A DNA stretch of 30,141 nt. Origin: a virus. Position numbers and translations under genes: made by a program. Shown one piece after another: positions 7,449-14,422 of this stretch; the stretch's first letter is position 1, and every line of letters begins with the position of its first letter. Location: positions 1-30,141 of the IMG/VR virus record IMGVR_UViG_3300023210_000146. The stretch is one strand, 5' to 3'. Below the pieces are notes generated by a model. That model searched no databases and was not told where the DNA came from. It saw only the letters and a program-made list of their open reading frames with translations.

Positions 7449-7874
7449 ATGATTACAGATTATAAGCCAAATGTAGTAAGTGTTATAGAGGATTTGTTTG
7501 GATTCTGTGTTCATAGTGATTCATCTAATGGTTATTGTCCTACTTGTAAAACTCATCCTAAAACTATAGATCGTACCAGATTTAATGATTTAGATGATGG
7601 GATTACTATTAGGGATGGAATCTATGGTGGATACTATTTGCAAAAACTATTAATTTTCATAACTAATTATAGTGATGGACTATCTTTTAACAAACAAGGT
7701 GGTGCATGGCATGGTTATTGCATGGTAGTTGATAGTAAGATTCACTACCATGCTGGTACTAAGCAATCATTTTGCTATCAGGTATGTTGGTTAGCGGAAA
7801 TTTTGTACAGACACTTAAAATCACAAAATTCAATGTCTGATGAGGATGTTAGGAGATTAATTAATGAAAAATGA
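7449..7874 (+). CDS. Cysteine- and histidine-containing protein of unknown function
   Basis: The 141-residue protein is not recognised. A CPTC pair near residue 30, with further cysteines (FCVH, YCMV, CYQVC) and histidines (WHGY, HYHAG), would allow metal binding, but no known zinc-finger spacing is complete. AAGGA lies seven bases before the ATG at 7449. The frame stays open upstream to a GTG at 7410, which has no ribosome site and would start at the end of the pyrimidine tract, so I prefer 7449. It is the first gene after the divergent control region and overlaps the next gene by 11 bases, which makes it a likely early or regulated protein. Confidence 0.7.
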   Translation: MITDYKPNVVSVIEDLFGFCVHSDSSNGYCPTCKTHPKTIDRTRFNDLDDGITIRDGIYGGYYLQKLLIFITNYSDGLSFNKQGGAWHGYCMVVDSKIHYHAGTKQSFCYQVCWLAEILYRHLKSQNSMSDEDVRRLINEK

Positions 7875-8319
7875 AATTGTAGAACAACAATTATATCCAA
7901 TTATTAAGAAGAGTGCCATTCTAGTTGGTCCTACTGATCTAGGAGTATCTTCTTACCTAGCGGAAAACTTTAAAGATGTAACTTGGTTTACTGATTCTAA
8001 GATTTGTAAACATAAATATGAGCTTGTACCTATTGAGTCTGCGGTTACGTCTGCTATGAAGTGGAAACTTCACAATAAAAAAGTAGATTGTATCTTTTGT
8101 AATATACCTAATCAGTATGTTGATGCTTTTGTACAGCTTGGGCTTTGGATGCCAAACTTAAGAATTGGTGGGATCTTTGTGTTATCTGGACCTGACACAG
8201 TAACTATTATGGATGCTGTTGAGCGTTATATGCGTGGGATTATGTTTGTAAAATATGAAGTACAAGTAAACACACAGAATGGTCTTGTATTTATAAAGAA
8301 TAGGAATACCAATGAATAG
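7864..8319 (+). CDS. Divergent class I methyltransferase-like protein
   Basis: The 151-residue protein has the alternating strands and helices of a Rossmann fold. The first strand and loop are AILVGPTDLGVSSYLAENF. A second strand is VTWFTDSK. A strand VDCIFCNIP is followed by LGLWMPNLRIGGIFVLSG, which resembles the p.LrpGG.lv element of SAM-dependent methyltransferases of the Methyltransf_24 kind. The glycine-rich SAM loop is not canonical, so activity is uncertain and it may be a degenerate or non-methylating relative. AGGAG precedes the ATG. It lies directly before a GT-A-like glycosyltransferase with an 8-base overlap, which suggests that both act on the same sugar or base. Confidence 0.5.
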   Translation: MKNEIVEQQLYPIIKKSAILVGPTDLGVSSYLAENFKDVTWFTDSKICKHKYELVPIESAVTSAMKWKLHNKKVDCIFCNIPNQYVDAFVQLGLWMPNLRIGGIFVLSGPDTVTIMDAVERYMRGIMFVKYEVQVNTQNGLVFIKNRNTNE

Positions 8320-9007
8320 ATTATACATAACTACAAAAGACAGACCTACAGAACTCGCTATTCTTTGTAAGTCTTTGCTACATAGCGATATACAGAAATA
8401 TATCCATGAAGTTGTATTTATTGATGATGGGTCTGAGGATACTGTAACTATGCAACGAATTTTCTCCTCTATGTCCTACTCTTTATTGCAAAGGGGTATT
8501 AGGTCTAAATGGTTGCCACCTAAGGATGGTAGATCAGGTATTAACCAAAGTTTGAATATGGTTAGATATTTTAAAAGTGATCTAGTGTGGATACTTAATG
8601 GTGACATGATGGTTTTTAGTAACTATTTTGAACGATGTTATAACACACTTATGTTCGGGTTGAAGAAGTACGGGGAAGAGAAATCTTTAATTGTGTCTGG
8701 ATTTGACACACACCTCCACCCTCATACTGAAGAGTATAGGCTTAGTGGAACATCAAAAGTAGACAATGTTGGTGGTTGTTCAGAGGTTTTCAGATGGAAA
8801 GACCTAGATAGCTTCCTTGATTGTCTCTCAACTCCAGTAGGTATGAATAGAGGCTGGGACATGTATATGGGTAGAATCTTTGATAATATCCTTGTAACAA
8901 CACCTTCGTCTAGTCAGCATATTGGAATTTTAACAGGGCTGAATCAAGTATCTTTGGCTGGTTGGCCGGGAGCTTGGGCTAATGTGGAGGTTAATAATGG
9001 AAGATAA
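8312..9007 (+). CDS. Glycosyltransferase family 2-like protein (GT-A fold)
   Basis: The 231-residue protein has GT-A features. These are an N-terminal strand RLYITTKDRP, the nucleotide-sugar motif VVFIDDGS (Asp38, Asp39), GINQSLNMV after it, and LVWILNGDMM, where NGD (residues 96-98) takes the place of the DxD metal motif. Near the C-terminus SSSQHIGILTGLN matches the QHIG element often seen in phage and capsule GT2-like enzymes. It would transfer a sugar from a nucleotide donor; donor and acceptor are unknown. AGGAA lies five bases before the ATG. It overlaps the methyltransferase-like gene upstream, and the next gene starts within its last codons. Confidence 0.72.
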   Translation: MNRLYITTKDRPTELAILCKSLLHSDIQKYIHEVVFIDDGSEDTVTMQRIFSSMSYSLLQRGIRSKWLPPKDGRSGINQSLNMVRYFKSDLVWILNGDMMVFSNYFERCYNTLMFGLKKYGEEKSLIVSGFDTHLHPHTEEYRLSGTSKVDNVGGCSEVFRWKDLDSFLDCLSTPVGMNRGWDMYMGRIFDNILVTTPSSSQHIGILTGLNQVSLAGWPGAWANVEVNNGR

Positions 9008-9233
9008 CTTTTGGGATGAATCTGGATCGAAAGATCATAAGTTTGGGTCGGACTACCCTCCAGTAAAACTTTATGTAAGTATGATTGATATTTCTAAGTT
9101 GAATGTGAGTGTACCAGTAGTTAAGACCGTTATTTTGTCTGATGGCAAAGAGATTGATGTGGAGATGATCCTAGAAACTGATAGAGATACTTTTTCTAGA
9201 GACTTAAAGAGTGAGGTAATAGATGACAAGTAA
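8997..9233 (+). CDS. Small acidic protein of unknown function
   Basis: This 78-residue protein starts at the ATG at 8997, six bases after GGAGG. A longer frame begins at 8982 but lacks a ribosome site. It is acidic at both ends (MEDNFWDESGSKD and SEVIDDK) with a beta-rich middle (VKTVILSDGKEIDVEMIL). No family is recognised. It overlaps the glycosyltransferase upstream and the deoxyribonucleotidase downstream, both by about 11 bases, so it is part of the same operon. Confidence 0.65.
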   Translation: MEDNFWDESGSKDHKFGSDYPPVKLYVSMIDISKLNVSVPVVKTVILSDGKEIDVEMILETDRDTFSRDLKSEVIDDK

Positions 9234-9834
9234 TAAGGAAAGAATTGCGCTGGATATGGATGAGGTTGTGGCTGACCTAATGGGTTCTTGGATAGCATGG
9301 TGTAAGGTCGAATCGGGAATGGATGCTGATGAGGATATTGGTGAGATTCAATGGGATGTATCAAAATCATTCCCTGTGCTGTCCCAAAAAGAAGTATACA
9401 GCTACCTTAGCATTCCAAATGCCTTCTTGGAGTTGCCTGTAATTGAAGGTGCTATAGAGGGTGTTAAAGAGCTTAGTAAGTATTATGATATTACTTTTTT
9501 AACTGCGGCTAGGAGCAAAACTGCATTCTTTGAAAAAATCAACTGGGTAGGAAACCATTTTGGTAAAGAGTACAAGAATAAGGTTATTGCATGCTCATGT
9601 GGTAAAATGAAAAGTCTTATTAGTTCTTCCTTTGATATCATGGTTGACGACAACCCTGAGTTCATTAAGAATGCTGTTGGAGAGTGTACTACAATCCTCT
9701 TCACGGCAGACCATAACAAGGATCAAGATCTAGGATACATCAACTACAGAGTTGATAACTGGGAGGAGCTTGTAAAATGTCTGACAGAAAGACACCTGAA
9801 CAGAGAGCTAGAACGACAAGAAACTCAAAGATAG
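9223..9834 (+). CDS. 5'(3')-deoxyribonucleotidase-like HAD phosphatase
   Basis: The 203-residue protein has the HAD-superfamily motifs of the NT5C deoxyribonucleotidase family. Motif I is ALDMDEVVAD with the nucleophile Asp11 and the acid/base Asp13. Motif II is TFLTAAR with Thr94. A lysine-containing segment (CGKMKSL) gives motif III, and IMVDDNP with Asp142 and Asp143 gives motif IV. Such enzymes remove phosphate from deoxynucleoside monophosphates, often dUMP or dTMP. Here it may trim unwanted host nucleotides or balance the pool together with the thymidine kinase and dNMP kinase of this phage. GAGG lies six bases before the ATG. The last 58 bases overlap the HU-like gene in another frame. 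Confidence 0.8.
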   Translation: MTSNKERIALDMDEVVADLMGSWIAWCKVESGMDADEDIGEIQWDVSKSFPVLSQKEVYSYLSIPNAFLELPVIEGAIEGVKELSKYYDITFLTAARSKTAFFEKINWVGNHFGKEYKNKVIACSCGKMKSLISSSFDIMVDDNPEFIKNAVGECTTILFTADHNKDQDLGYINYRVDNWEELVKCLTERHLNRELERQETQR

Positions 9835-10205
9835 CAAGACTCAAGAACATGGGCAAGTTGGAATTCATCAGGTACGCTTACTATAGCTCTGATGAAAAGC
9901 CCTCAGTTTCCATGAGGAACATGAGTAATATTTTAGAGTGCATGACTGACATAATTTCTGATTGTATTGTAGATGGTGAGTTTGTTTATTTACGTGGATT
10001 TGGTACCTTTGTACCTATTGCGTATGCAAGTAAATACAATGAGTATGTTTACAACCCTTATACGCAGGAAACGATTGAGGGGAGGAACATCGTATACAAT
10101 ACACGGTTATTTAGATACTCAAAAGAATTGATTTGCAAAATAAATGGAGTTAAAGAATATGATACCTTTGAAGAATACTTTGGTAGTCCTTTACATACCG
10201 ACTAG
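9777..10205 (+). CDS. HU/IHF-family DNA-binding protein
   Basis: The 142-residue protein contains the HU/IHF core. A helical dimerisation part (NILECMTDIISDCIVDGE) is followed by the diagnostic VYLRGFGTFVPI at residues 70-81. NPYTQETIEGRN at 93-104 matches the tip of the DNA-binding arm with its intercalating proline. It is longer than host HU (about 90) because of a basic N-terminal extension of some 40 residues and a C-terminal tail. HU/IHF proteins bend DNA; a phage copy could organise replication, packaging or promoters, including the -24/-12-like ones. The ribosome site GGAGG is ten bases from the ATG. The gene overlaps its upstream neighbour by 58 bases. Confidence 0.75.
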   Translation: MSDRKTPEQRARTTRNSKIARLKNMGKLEFIRYAYYSSDEKPSVSMRNMSNILECMTDIISDCIVDGEFVYLRGFGTFVPIAYASKYNEYVYNPYTQETIEGRNIVYNTRLFRYSKELICKINGVKEYDTFEEYFGSPLHTD

Positions 10206-10875
10206 TCCTAAAGAGAGTGGTATAAGACTTTCGTTGATTAAAAACTACATGTGGGCTATTGGTAATTCCCCGTATACTAAGGTTGTATACGTTATGGATA
10301 GTATGTCTGTTAGACACAGGGCATTATTCAAAAAGTACATTTGCAATGATATAAAATTTCTAGGTTCCAAGACTATTAATTGGAACAAGGGTGGAAAGAT
10401 AGGATCATACGTAGGTGATGGTTCTGAGTGTCCAAGTGAGATGTATAACAAAGTAGCTGGCGCAGTAGACTTTGATTATGTTTTATTTGTTGAGCCTTAT
10501 ACATATTTATACCCTACATACCTAAGACTGGTATCAAACTTGCACCTTAAGGGTAAATGCAGTGCGGCGTTTGGGTCATCCGTGTTATTCGATTACACAA
10601 CTTTGATCAACTTTGATCTAAACTTATATGATTTTCAAATAGGATTAGACATTAAAGATTCCGGTGATACAAATAATTATTATGACCTGAACTCTGACGC
10701 TGGAGCACTTTACAGAACTTTATTGATAAACAGGGAAGTTTTTATGGAATCATCTAAATTTCCAATAGATTTTAATGGTAATTTCTTAAGATATGTTCAA
10801 CTTGTTAATAATGTGACTTCTGGTGTTTATTATATAAACGAGGTATCTTCAGCCCATATAAAGGGGATTTTATGA
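10159..10875 (+). CDS. GT-A-like glycosyltransferase-related protein, divergent
   Basis: The protein (about 238 residues) looks like a distant GT-A fold. It has an N-terminal strand LVVLYIPTSP, a strand with an acidic end KVVYVMDSMSV, a helix with YNKVAGAVDFDYVLFVEPYTYL where an EPY replaces the DxD, and later DLNSDAGALYRTLLINREVF. This order parallels family 2 enzymes, but the catalytic aspartates are not clearly kept, so it may be inactive or act differently. The ATG at 10159 has GGAG nine bases before it; an ATG at 10144 is possible. Its stop overlaps the thymidine kinase start (ATGA). Confidence 0.5.
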   Translation: MIPLKNTLVVLYIPTSPKESGIRLSLIKNYMWAIGNSPYTKVVYVMDSMSVRHRALFKKYICNDIKFLGSKTINWNKGGKIGSYVGDGSECPSEMYNKVAGAVDFDYVLFVEPYTYLYPTYLRLVSNLHLKGKCSAAFGSSVLFDYTTLINFDLNLYDFQIGLDIKDSGDTNNYYDLNSDAGALYRTLLINREVFMESSKFPIDFNGNFLRYVQLVNNVTSGVYYINEVSSAHIKGIL

Positions 10876-11429
10876 CCGTAGGTAAATTTAACTTAATAAC
10901 TGGACCGATGTTTAGTGGAAAAACAGAAGAGTTATTGAGAATCGCAAACTTATACAAAATAGCAAACAAAAAGATTTTAATTTGTAAACCCAAAAAAGAT
11001 GATAGGTATGGGGAGTCGGTTGTTTGTACACATTCAAATACTGCCTGTACGGCTAAAGACATAACGTATGTTAGGGATATATTCCCTGTTCTGGCTAATA
11101 GTTTCGATTCTTACGATGCTATCTTTATTGACGAATTTCAATTTCTTGAAGACGTAGATATGAAAGATATCTTCGTTTTAACAGAAGAGTACAAAGTAGA
11201 TGTTTACGTCTGTGGTCTTGTACTTGATTCCTTTAGGAAACCATTTGAGAGTATGGAAAAAATACTTCCATATGCTAGTGTCACAGAGTTTTGTGCTGTG
11301 TGCGACAATTGTGGTAACTTTGAAGGAAAATACACATTTAGACTTGGTAACTCATGTGATCAGGTTTATTTAGGTGGTAAAGATACTTACAATGCCTTAT
11401 GTAAGGATTGTTTTTTAAAACTCAGTTAA
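10872..11429 (+). CDS. tdk: Thymidine kinase (type II)
   Basis: The 185-residue protein is a standard type II thymidine kinase, which makes dTMP from thymidine and ATP. The P-loop GPMFSGKT lies at residues 11-18. The catalytic glutamate is Glu88 in AIFIDEFQF, and VCGLVLDSFRKPF is the conserved strand with the Arg-Lys-Pro-Phe motif. The lasso region has a zinc site formed by Cys144, Cys147, Cys177 and Cys180. Length agrees with the family (about 190). Translation is coupled to the upstream gene through ATGA, with AAAGGGG before the ATG. Thymidine salvage would support phage DNA synthesis from degraded host DNA. Confidence 0.96.
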   Translation: MTVGKFNLITGPMFSGKTEELLRIANLYKIANKKILICKPKKDDRYGESVVCTHSNTACTAKDITYVRDIFPVLANSFDSYDAIFIDEFQFLEDVDMKDIFVLTEEYKVDVYVCGLVLDSFRKPFESMEKILPYASVTEFCAVCDNCGNFEGKYTFRLGNSCDQVYLGGKDTYNALCKDCFLKLS

Positions 11430-11435
11430 GAAAGA

Positions 11436-11759
11436 ATGGTGCCCATGAAGAAGAAAACAGCAAAATTGCTACACTCCGAAGACGTTTCTCTCCCTTCATT
11501 TAATATCGAGATTAACGGACATGTTTACGGGTTTCATGGTATGTCAGAATTAGAAGGTGTGGGCGAAGCAATTCAGCACCACATTGATGATGATAAAGAA
11601 TTTACAGATTTTATTAATCTGTTTATGGAAAATGAGAAGGTGCGTAAATACTATGCACCCGCTATGTTATGTGGACTAGGTTACTTAGAGCGGGATGCAC
11701 TTTTGGATTTCCTAGTGGAGACTGTGGTTTCATCAAGTGAGAATCCTGATGGACCTTAA
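11436..11759 (+). CDS. Acidic helical protein of unknown function
   Basis: This 107-residue protein is not recognised. A basic N-terminus (MKKKTAKLL) is followed by a short beta segment (FNIEINGHVYGFHG) and acidic amphipathic helices (EGVGEAIQHHIDDDKEFTDF). No cysteine pairs or membrane segments are seen. The ATG at 11436 has only a weak AAGAAAGA before it; the ATG three codons on is equally possible. It lies six bases after the thymidine kinase stop and overlaps the next gene by about 11 bases. Confidence 0.65.
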   Translation: MVPMKKKTAKLLHSEDVSLPSFNIEINGHVYGFHGMSELEGVGEAIQHHIDDDKEFTDFINLFMENEKVRKYYAPAMLCGLGYLERDALLDFLVETVVSSSENPDGP

Positions 11760-12315
11760 ACTAAAAACACTAGACACCTTTAATGATCTGATAGGTAAGC
11801 TAGAAGTTCTAACGGATGTTGTGTTTTTGTCAGACCATCCTGCGTTTCACAATCTTAGAGTTATGCGTGAAGCAAGAGTTAAATTGTCTTTATTAGGTAA
11901 CTACCATTACTTTGGTAAGAACATCGTAGTTTCTTGTACTATAAAAGACACCAAGTATCTTCTGTTCTATTCTACCTTAACAGGTGTGTTTAGTACACGA
12001 AGAATATTTGATGATAAGATTTCTGATATTACTCTATATAAGAATGAAAAACTTAATATAGCAGTATTCTTAGGATGTGAGTTGGATACATTGTTAGACA
12101 CCAATTCTAGTGTTAATAAGTGGCTGGTATCAAATCAGAATTTATTAGAAGGACAGCGTGTTATAGTTATTATGGAGTGTGACCATAAAAACATTAGTAC
12201 TAAGTACTATAGCAAGAAGCTTAGAGATTTGTATCCAATGACCGAAGTGATTATGTACATTAACGATGACGACACCTTTATAGATAAAAATGAAAGAGCT
12301 TTTGAATTATGTTAA
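11749..12315 (+). CDS. Protein of unknown function
   Basis: The 188-residue protein is not recognised. It alternates strands and helices (YLLFYSTLTGVFSTRR, LNIAVFLGCELD, RVIVIMECDHKN, EVIMYINDDD), as an alpha/beta fold would. The strand pattern ending in DDD recalls nucleotide-binding folds, but no complete motif is present. I use the ATG at 11749; a GTG at 11737 extends it by four codons without a better ribosome site. It overlaps both neighbours by a few bases, as do most genes of this operon. Confidence 0.65.
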   Translation: MDLKLKTLDTFNDLIGKLEVLTDVVFLSDHPAFHNLRVMREARVKLSLLGNYHYFGKNIVVSCTIKDTKYLLFYSTLTGVFSTRRIFDDKISDITLYKNEKLNIAVFLGCELDTLLDTNSSVNKWLVSNQNLLEGQRVIVIMECDHKNISTKYYSKKLRDLYPMTEVIMYINDDDTFIDKNERAFELC

Positions 12316-12590
12316 CCTTTAATATTGTGGACATGGGAGATTACTATTTTAGATGTGTTTTAGGTGGGGAGTCATACTTTGACTTTAGTGTGGCTCAATT
12401 AGATATGTTTGGTTACGACCACTTCTTTGAGAACTTACAAGAGAGTGTTGGTAGCCCAATATATGATGTGAAAGAGGACAGGGCAATAGGTGACCTAGTT
12501 GCCGTTAGGCACTTAAAGGCAGAGAACTCTATTTGGATTCTATCTAGAAATGGAATCCGTGGGGAACTTTTTGTTAAGGAGTTATTATGA
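12309..12590 (+). CDS. Small protein of unknown function
   Basis: This 93-residue protein is not recognised. It has short strands at both ends (LTFNIVDMGDYYFRCVL and NSIWILSRNGIRGELFV) and an acidic middle (FGYDHFFENLQESVG). No membrane segment or metal site is seen. The ribosome site is weak; its start overlaps the previous stop by 7 bases, so translational coupling is likely. Its own stop overlaps the next start (ATGA). Confidence 0.62.
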   Translation: MLTFNIVDMGDYYFRCVLGGESYFDFSVAQLDMFGYDHFFENLQESVGSPIYDVKEDRAIGDLVAVRHLKAENSIWILSRNGIRGELFVKELL

Positions 12591-12790
12591 CTTGGTATTT
12601 GATGTTGAAACTTTTTATTCTATTCGGAGCAGTATCTTTCGTAAGTATGATATTTACGCTTACTGCTGTAAGAGTAGCAATAGAGCACTATTTTAAAACA
12701 AAAAACATAGACATTATGTCTACACTACTAGGAGGCTTGGACCTTGGCGAAAAAAGGGGAACACAAGAAGACAAAACCCGGAGTAAGTGA
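12587..12790 (+). CDS. Small single-pass membrane protein
   Basis: The 67-residue protein has one hydrophobic segment at about residues 5-29 (KLFILFGAVSFVSMIFTLTA) and a charged C-terminal tail (GEKRGTQEDKTRSK), which suggests N-out or signal-anchor topology. AAGGAG lies just before the ATG and ATGA couples it to the upstream gene. The function is not known; superinfection exclusion or an inner-membrane lysis accessory would fit the size, but no motif supports either. Its last 47 bases overlap the HNH gene in another frame. Confidence 0.65.
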   Translation: MTWYLMLKLFILFGAVSFVSMIFTLTAVRVAIEHYFKTKNIDIMSTLLGGLDLGEKRGTQEDKTRSK

Positions 12791-13070
12791 TAATGGCTTA
12801 TCACCTATGGGTAAATGGCGAAGAAAGAACAAGAAGAAGAATGATGCTTGGAGAAAGAGGTATGGTCAAACGGCTAAGTCTAACTCCAGAAATAAGGCTC
12901 GTAGACTTCTTGAAAAATCGACGAGAGCTAGGAAATGCGTTGGTTGTGGATCTGTTACTAAGCTTGAAGTCCACCACAAGGACAGCAATCCTATGAACAA
13001 CTCCCTTGGTAACCTCCAGTGGAGATGCACTAAATGCAATCCAAGAGCAAATAGAAAGCCTGGAAAATAA
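12744..13070 (+). CDS. HNH endonuclease, TTG start
   Basis: The 108-residue protein has a very basic N-terminal half and a compact HNH domain. A CVGC zinc knuckle at about residues 66-69 precedes VHHKDSNPMNNSLGNLQWRC, which holds the catalytic double histidine and the asparagines, then CTKC closes the zinc site. The usual last histidine after this pair is missing (CNPRANR instead of CHxxxH). No ATG is available near the start; a TTG at 12744 lies eight bases after an AGGAGG ribosome site and gives MAKKGEHKK. It may be a free-standing homing-type nuclease or a packaging-associated HNH protein; it ends the operon just before the recombinase promoter. Confidence 0.8.
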   Translation: MAKKGEHKKTKPGVSDNGLSPMGKWRRKNKKKNDAWRKRYGQTAKSNSRNKARRLLEKSTRARKCVGCGSVTKLEVHHKDSNPMNNSLGNLQWRCTKCNPRANRKPGK

Positions 13071-13074
13071 CAAA

Positions 13075-13090
13075 TGGCATGGTACTTGCA
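13075..13090 (+). promoter_or_regulatory. -24/-12 (sigma-54-like) promoter of the recombinase gene
   Basis: TGGCATGGTACTTGCA matches TGGCACG-N4-TTGCW at 11 of 12 defined positions with GG-N10-GC spacing. The 26 bases at 13067-13092 differ from 7319-7344 at only three positions. Transcription would begin near 13101, which gives a leader of about 26 nt with the GGAG ribosome site of the recombinase start at 13127. Confidence 0.6.
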
Positions 13091-13126
13091 TCTATTTATT
13101 AAACGTATTTAATGAGTGGAGTGCAG

Positions 13127-13912
13127 ATGCCGTATAAAAAAGAAGAATTTGTAGAAACGTTGACTGGACTAAGGCGCAGTGAGAATACTATTAAATGTTA
13201 CACAAGAGAGGTTGGATTCTTTTTCAAAAGATATGACTCTGTAACTCTTGAGAACATTAAAGACTTCGTACTGTACATGTCCAACAAGGGTAATAACCCT
13301 TCTAGCATTAGACGTTGTATATACGCCATTAAGACATATTGCAACATCTTTAGTATTACTATTAATTTTTCTTTGATATCACTTCCAAGACTAGTAAAGA
13401 GGGAAGCTTCTTACGTAACTGATTCTATATTTAGTGATGGTATTATTTCTATAATTGAAAGCAATACTCTTGAATATGATATGGAATCGGTTGTTGGTCT
13501 TTTTGATATATTATACAACACAGGACTTCGTGTCAACGAACTACTTAGTCTAGATATCAGTTCTTACAATACTGAATCTGGATGCTTGCGGGTTATAGGT
13601 AAAGGCGACAAAGAGCGATTTGTACCAGTTGGTGATTTGCTTGATGGAAACCTTTTACAGAACACAGACTTCTTTACCTTCTTAAACACGGTACACTATA
13701 CTACTGTGTTACTTTGGTGTAAGAAATTCTTTGGAAAAACTATAACACCACACAGTTTCAGACATGGATACACAACACGATTAGTAAATAGTGGAGTTGA
13801 GCCGTATGCTGTGCAGAAGGTTCTAGGTCATGCCTCGTATAATACTACATTAGGGTATTATCATATGAGTATGGATGAAGTAAACATGCAGGTAATAACT
13901 GCATTGAGTTAG
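13127..13912 (+). CDS. Tyrosine recombinase (XerC/D-like phage integrase family)
   Basis: The 261-residue protein has an N-terminal SAM-like core-binding domain (about residues 1-95, with RRSENTIKCYTREVGFFFKR) and a complete catalytic domain. The active-site residues are Arg135 (NTGLRVNELLSLD), the lysine in GKGDKERFVPV, His209 and Arg212 (PHSFRHGYTT), His235 (LGHASY) and the nucleophile Tyr244 (TLGYYH). The start at 13127 has GGAG five bases before it; the ATG at 13112 has none. The size is that of Xer-like enzymes rather than of large integrases. No repressor, excisionase or attachment site was found, so it may resolve genome multimers or invert a segment rather than integrate. It has its own promoter-like site. 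Confidence 0.9.
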   Translation: MPYKKEEFVETLTGLRRSENTIKCYTREVGFFFKRYDSVTLENIKDFVLYMSNKGNNPSSIRRCIYAIKTYCNIFSITINFSLISLPRLVKREASYVTDSIFSDGIISIIESNTLEYDMESVVGLFDILYNTGLRVNELLSLDISSYNTESGCLRVIGKGDKERFVPVGDLLDGNLLQNTDFFTFLNTVHYTTVLLWCKKFFGKTITPHSFRHGYTTRLVNSGVEPYAVQKVLGHASYNTTLGYYHMSMDEVNMQVITALS

Positions 13913-13920
13913 GAGATTTT

Positions 13921-14361
13921 ATGTTTAATAAAATTATTTTGGTAGGTAGAGTAGGTAAGGATCTTGAGATGCGAAATGAGAAAGCCCCTGTGAATTTCCC
14001 TGTGGCAACATCTGATTCTTACAAGGATGATTCTGGTGAATGGGTGGAACAGACTGAATGGCATAATATTGTTGTTTGGGGTACCCCTGATTTTAAATCT
14101 GGTTTGACTCAGCGAATTAGCAAGGGTGACCTTGTGGTTGTAGAGGGTAAATCTGTTACTGAGACTTGGGAGACTGAGAGTGGTGAGAAACGTTACTCCA
14201 CTAAAGTTAAAGCTTTTAAAGTGAGTAAGATTCCTACTGGTGCTAAGGCTAGTGGTGGATCTAGTGGTGGATATGGTGATAAACCTGCTCCTGAGAAGAA
14301 GGCTGATACTGGTGGTTACAGCGGTGGTCCTTCCAGTCAAGAAGAAGATCTCCCCTTCTAA
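13921..14361 (+). CDS. ssb: Single-stranded DNA-binding protein
   Basis: The 146-residue protein has the OB fold of bacterial SSB: MFNKIILVGRVGKDLEMR at the start, then WHNIVVWG, then ISKGDLVVVEGKSVTETWE, then VKAFKVSKI. The rest is a glycine-rich, disordered tail that ends in the acidic tip EEDLPF, which in bacterial SSBs binds partner proteins of replication and repair. The N-terminal loop between strands is slightly shorter than in E. coli. AGGAG lies just before the ATG. It lies 8 bases after the recombinase gene and probably shares its transcript; it protects template strands during replication by the phage polymerase. Confidence 0.95.
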   Translation: MFNKIILVGRVGKDLEMRNEKAPVNFPVATSDSYKDDSGEWVEQTEWHNIVVWGTPDFKSGLTQRISKGDLVVVEGKSVTETWETESGEKRYSTKVKAFKVSKIPTGAKASGGSSGGYGDKPAPEKKADTGGYSGGPSSQEEDLPF

Positions 14362-14373
14362 GATGCAATGCTT

Positions 14374-14398
14374 GGGGGCGTAGATAGGCTACGTCCCT
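14374..14398 (+). terminator. Hairpin after ssb, possible attenuator
   Basis: GGGGCGTAG (14375-14383) pairs with CTACGTCCC (14389-14397) around an ATAGG loop, with one G-T wobble pair. No T tract follows (ATACACTTTAAGG), so it is a poor intrinsic terminator. It could stabilise the ssb mRNA end or reduce read-through into the next gene. Confidence 0.45.
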
Positions 14399-14422
14399 AT
14401 ACACTTTAAGGAGGAGGATTAG

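Noticed and set aside
13909-14340. Minus-strand open frame opposite ssb
   Set aside because: The translation is low-complexity Ser/Thr/Leu, a mirror of the Gly-, Asp- and Lys-rich SSB; it has no good ribosome site and the plus-strand gene is certain.
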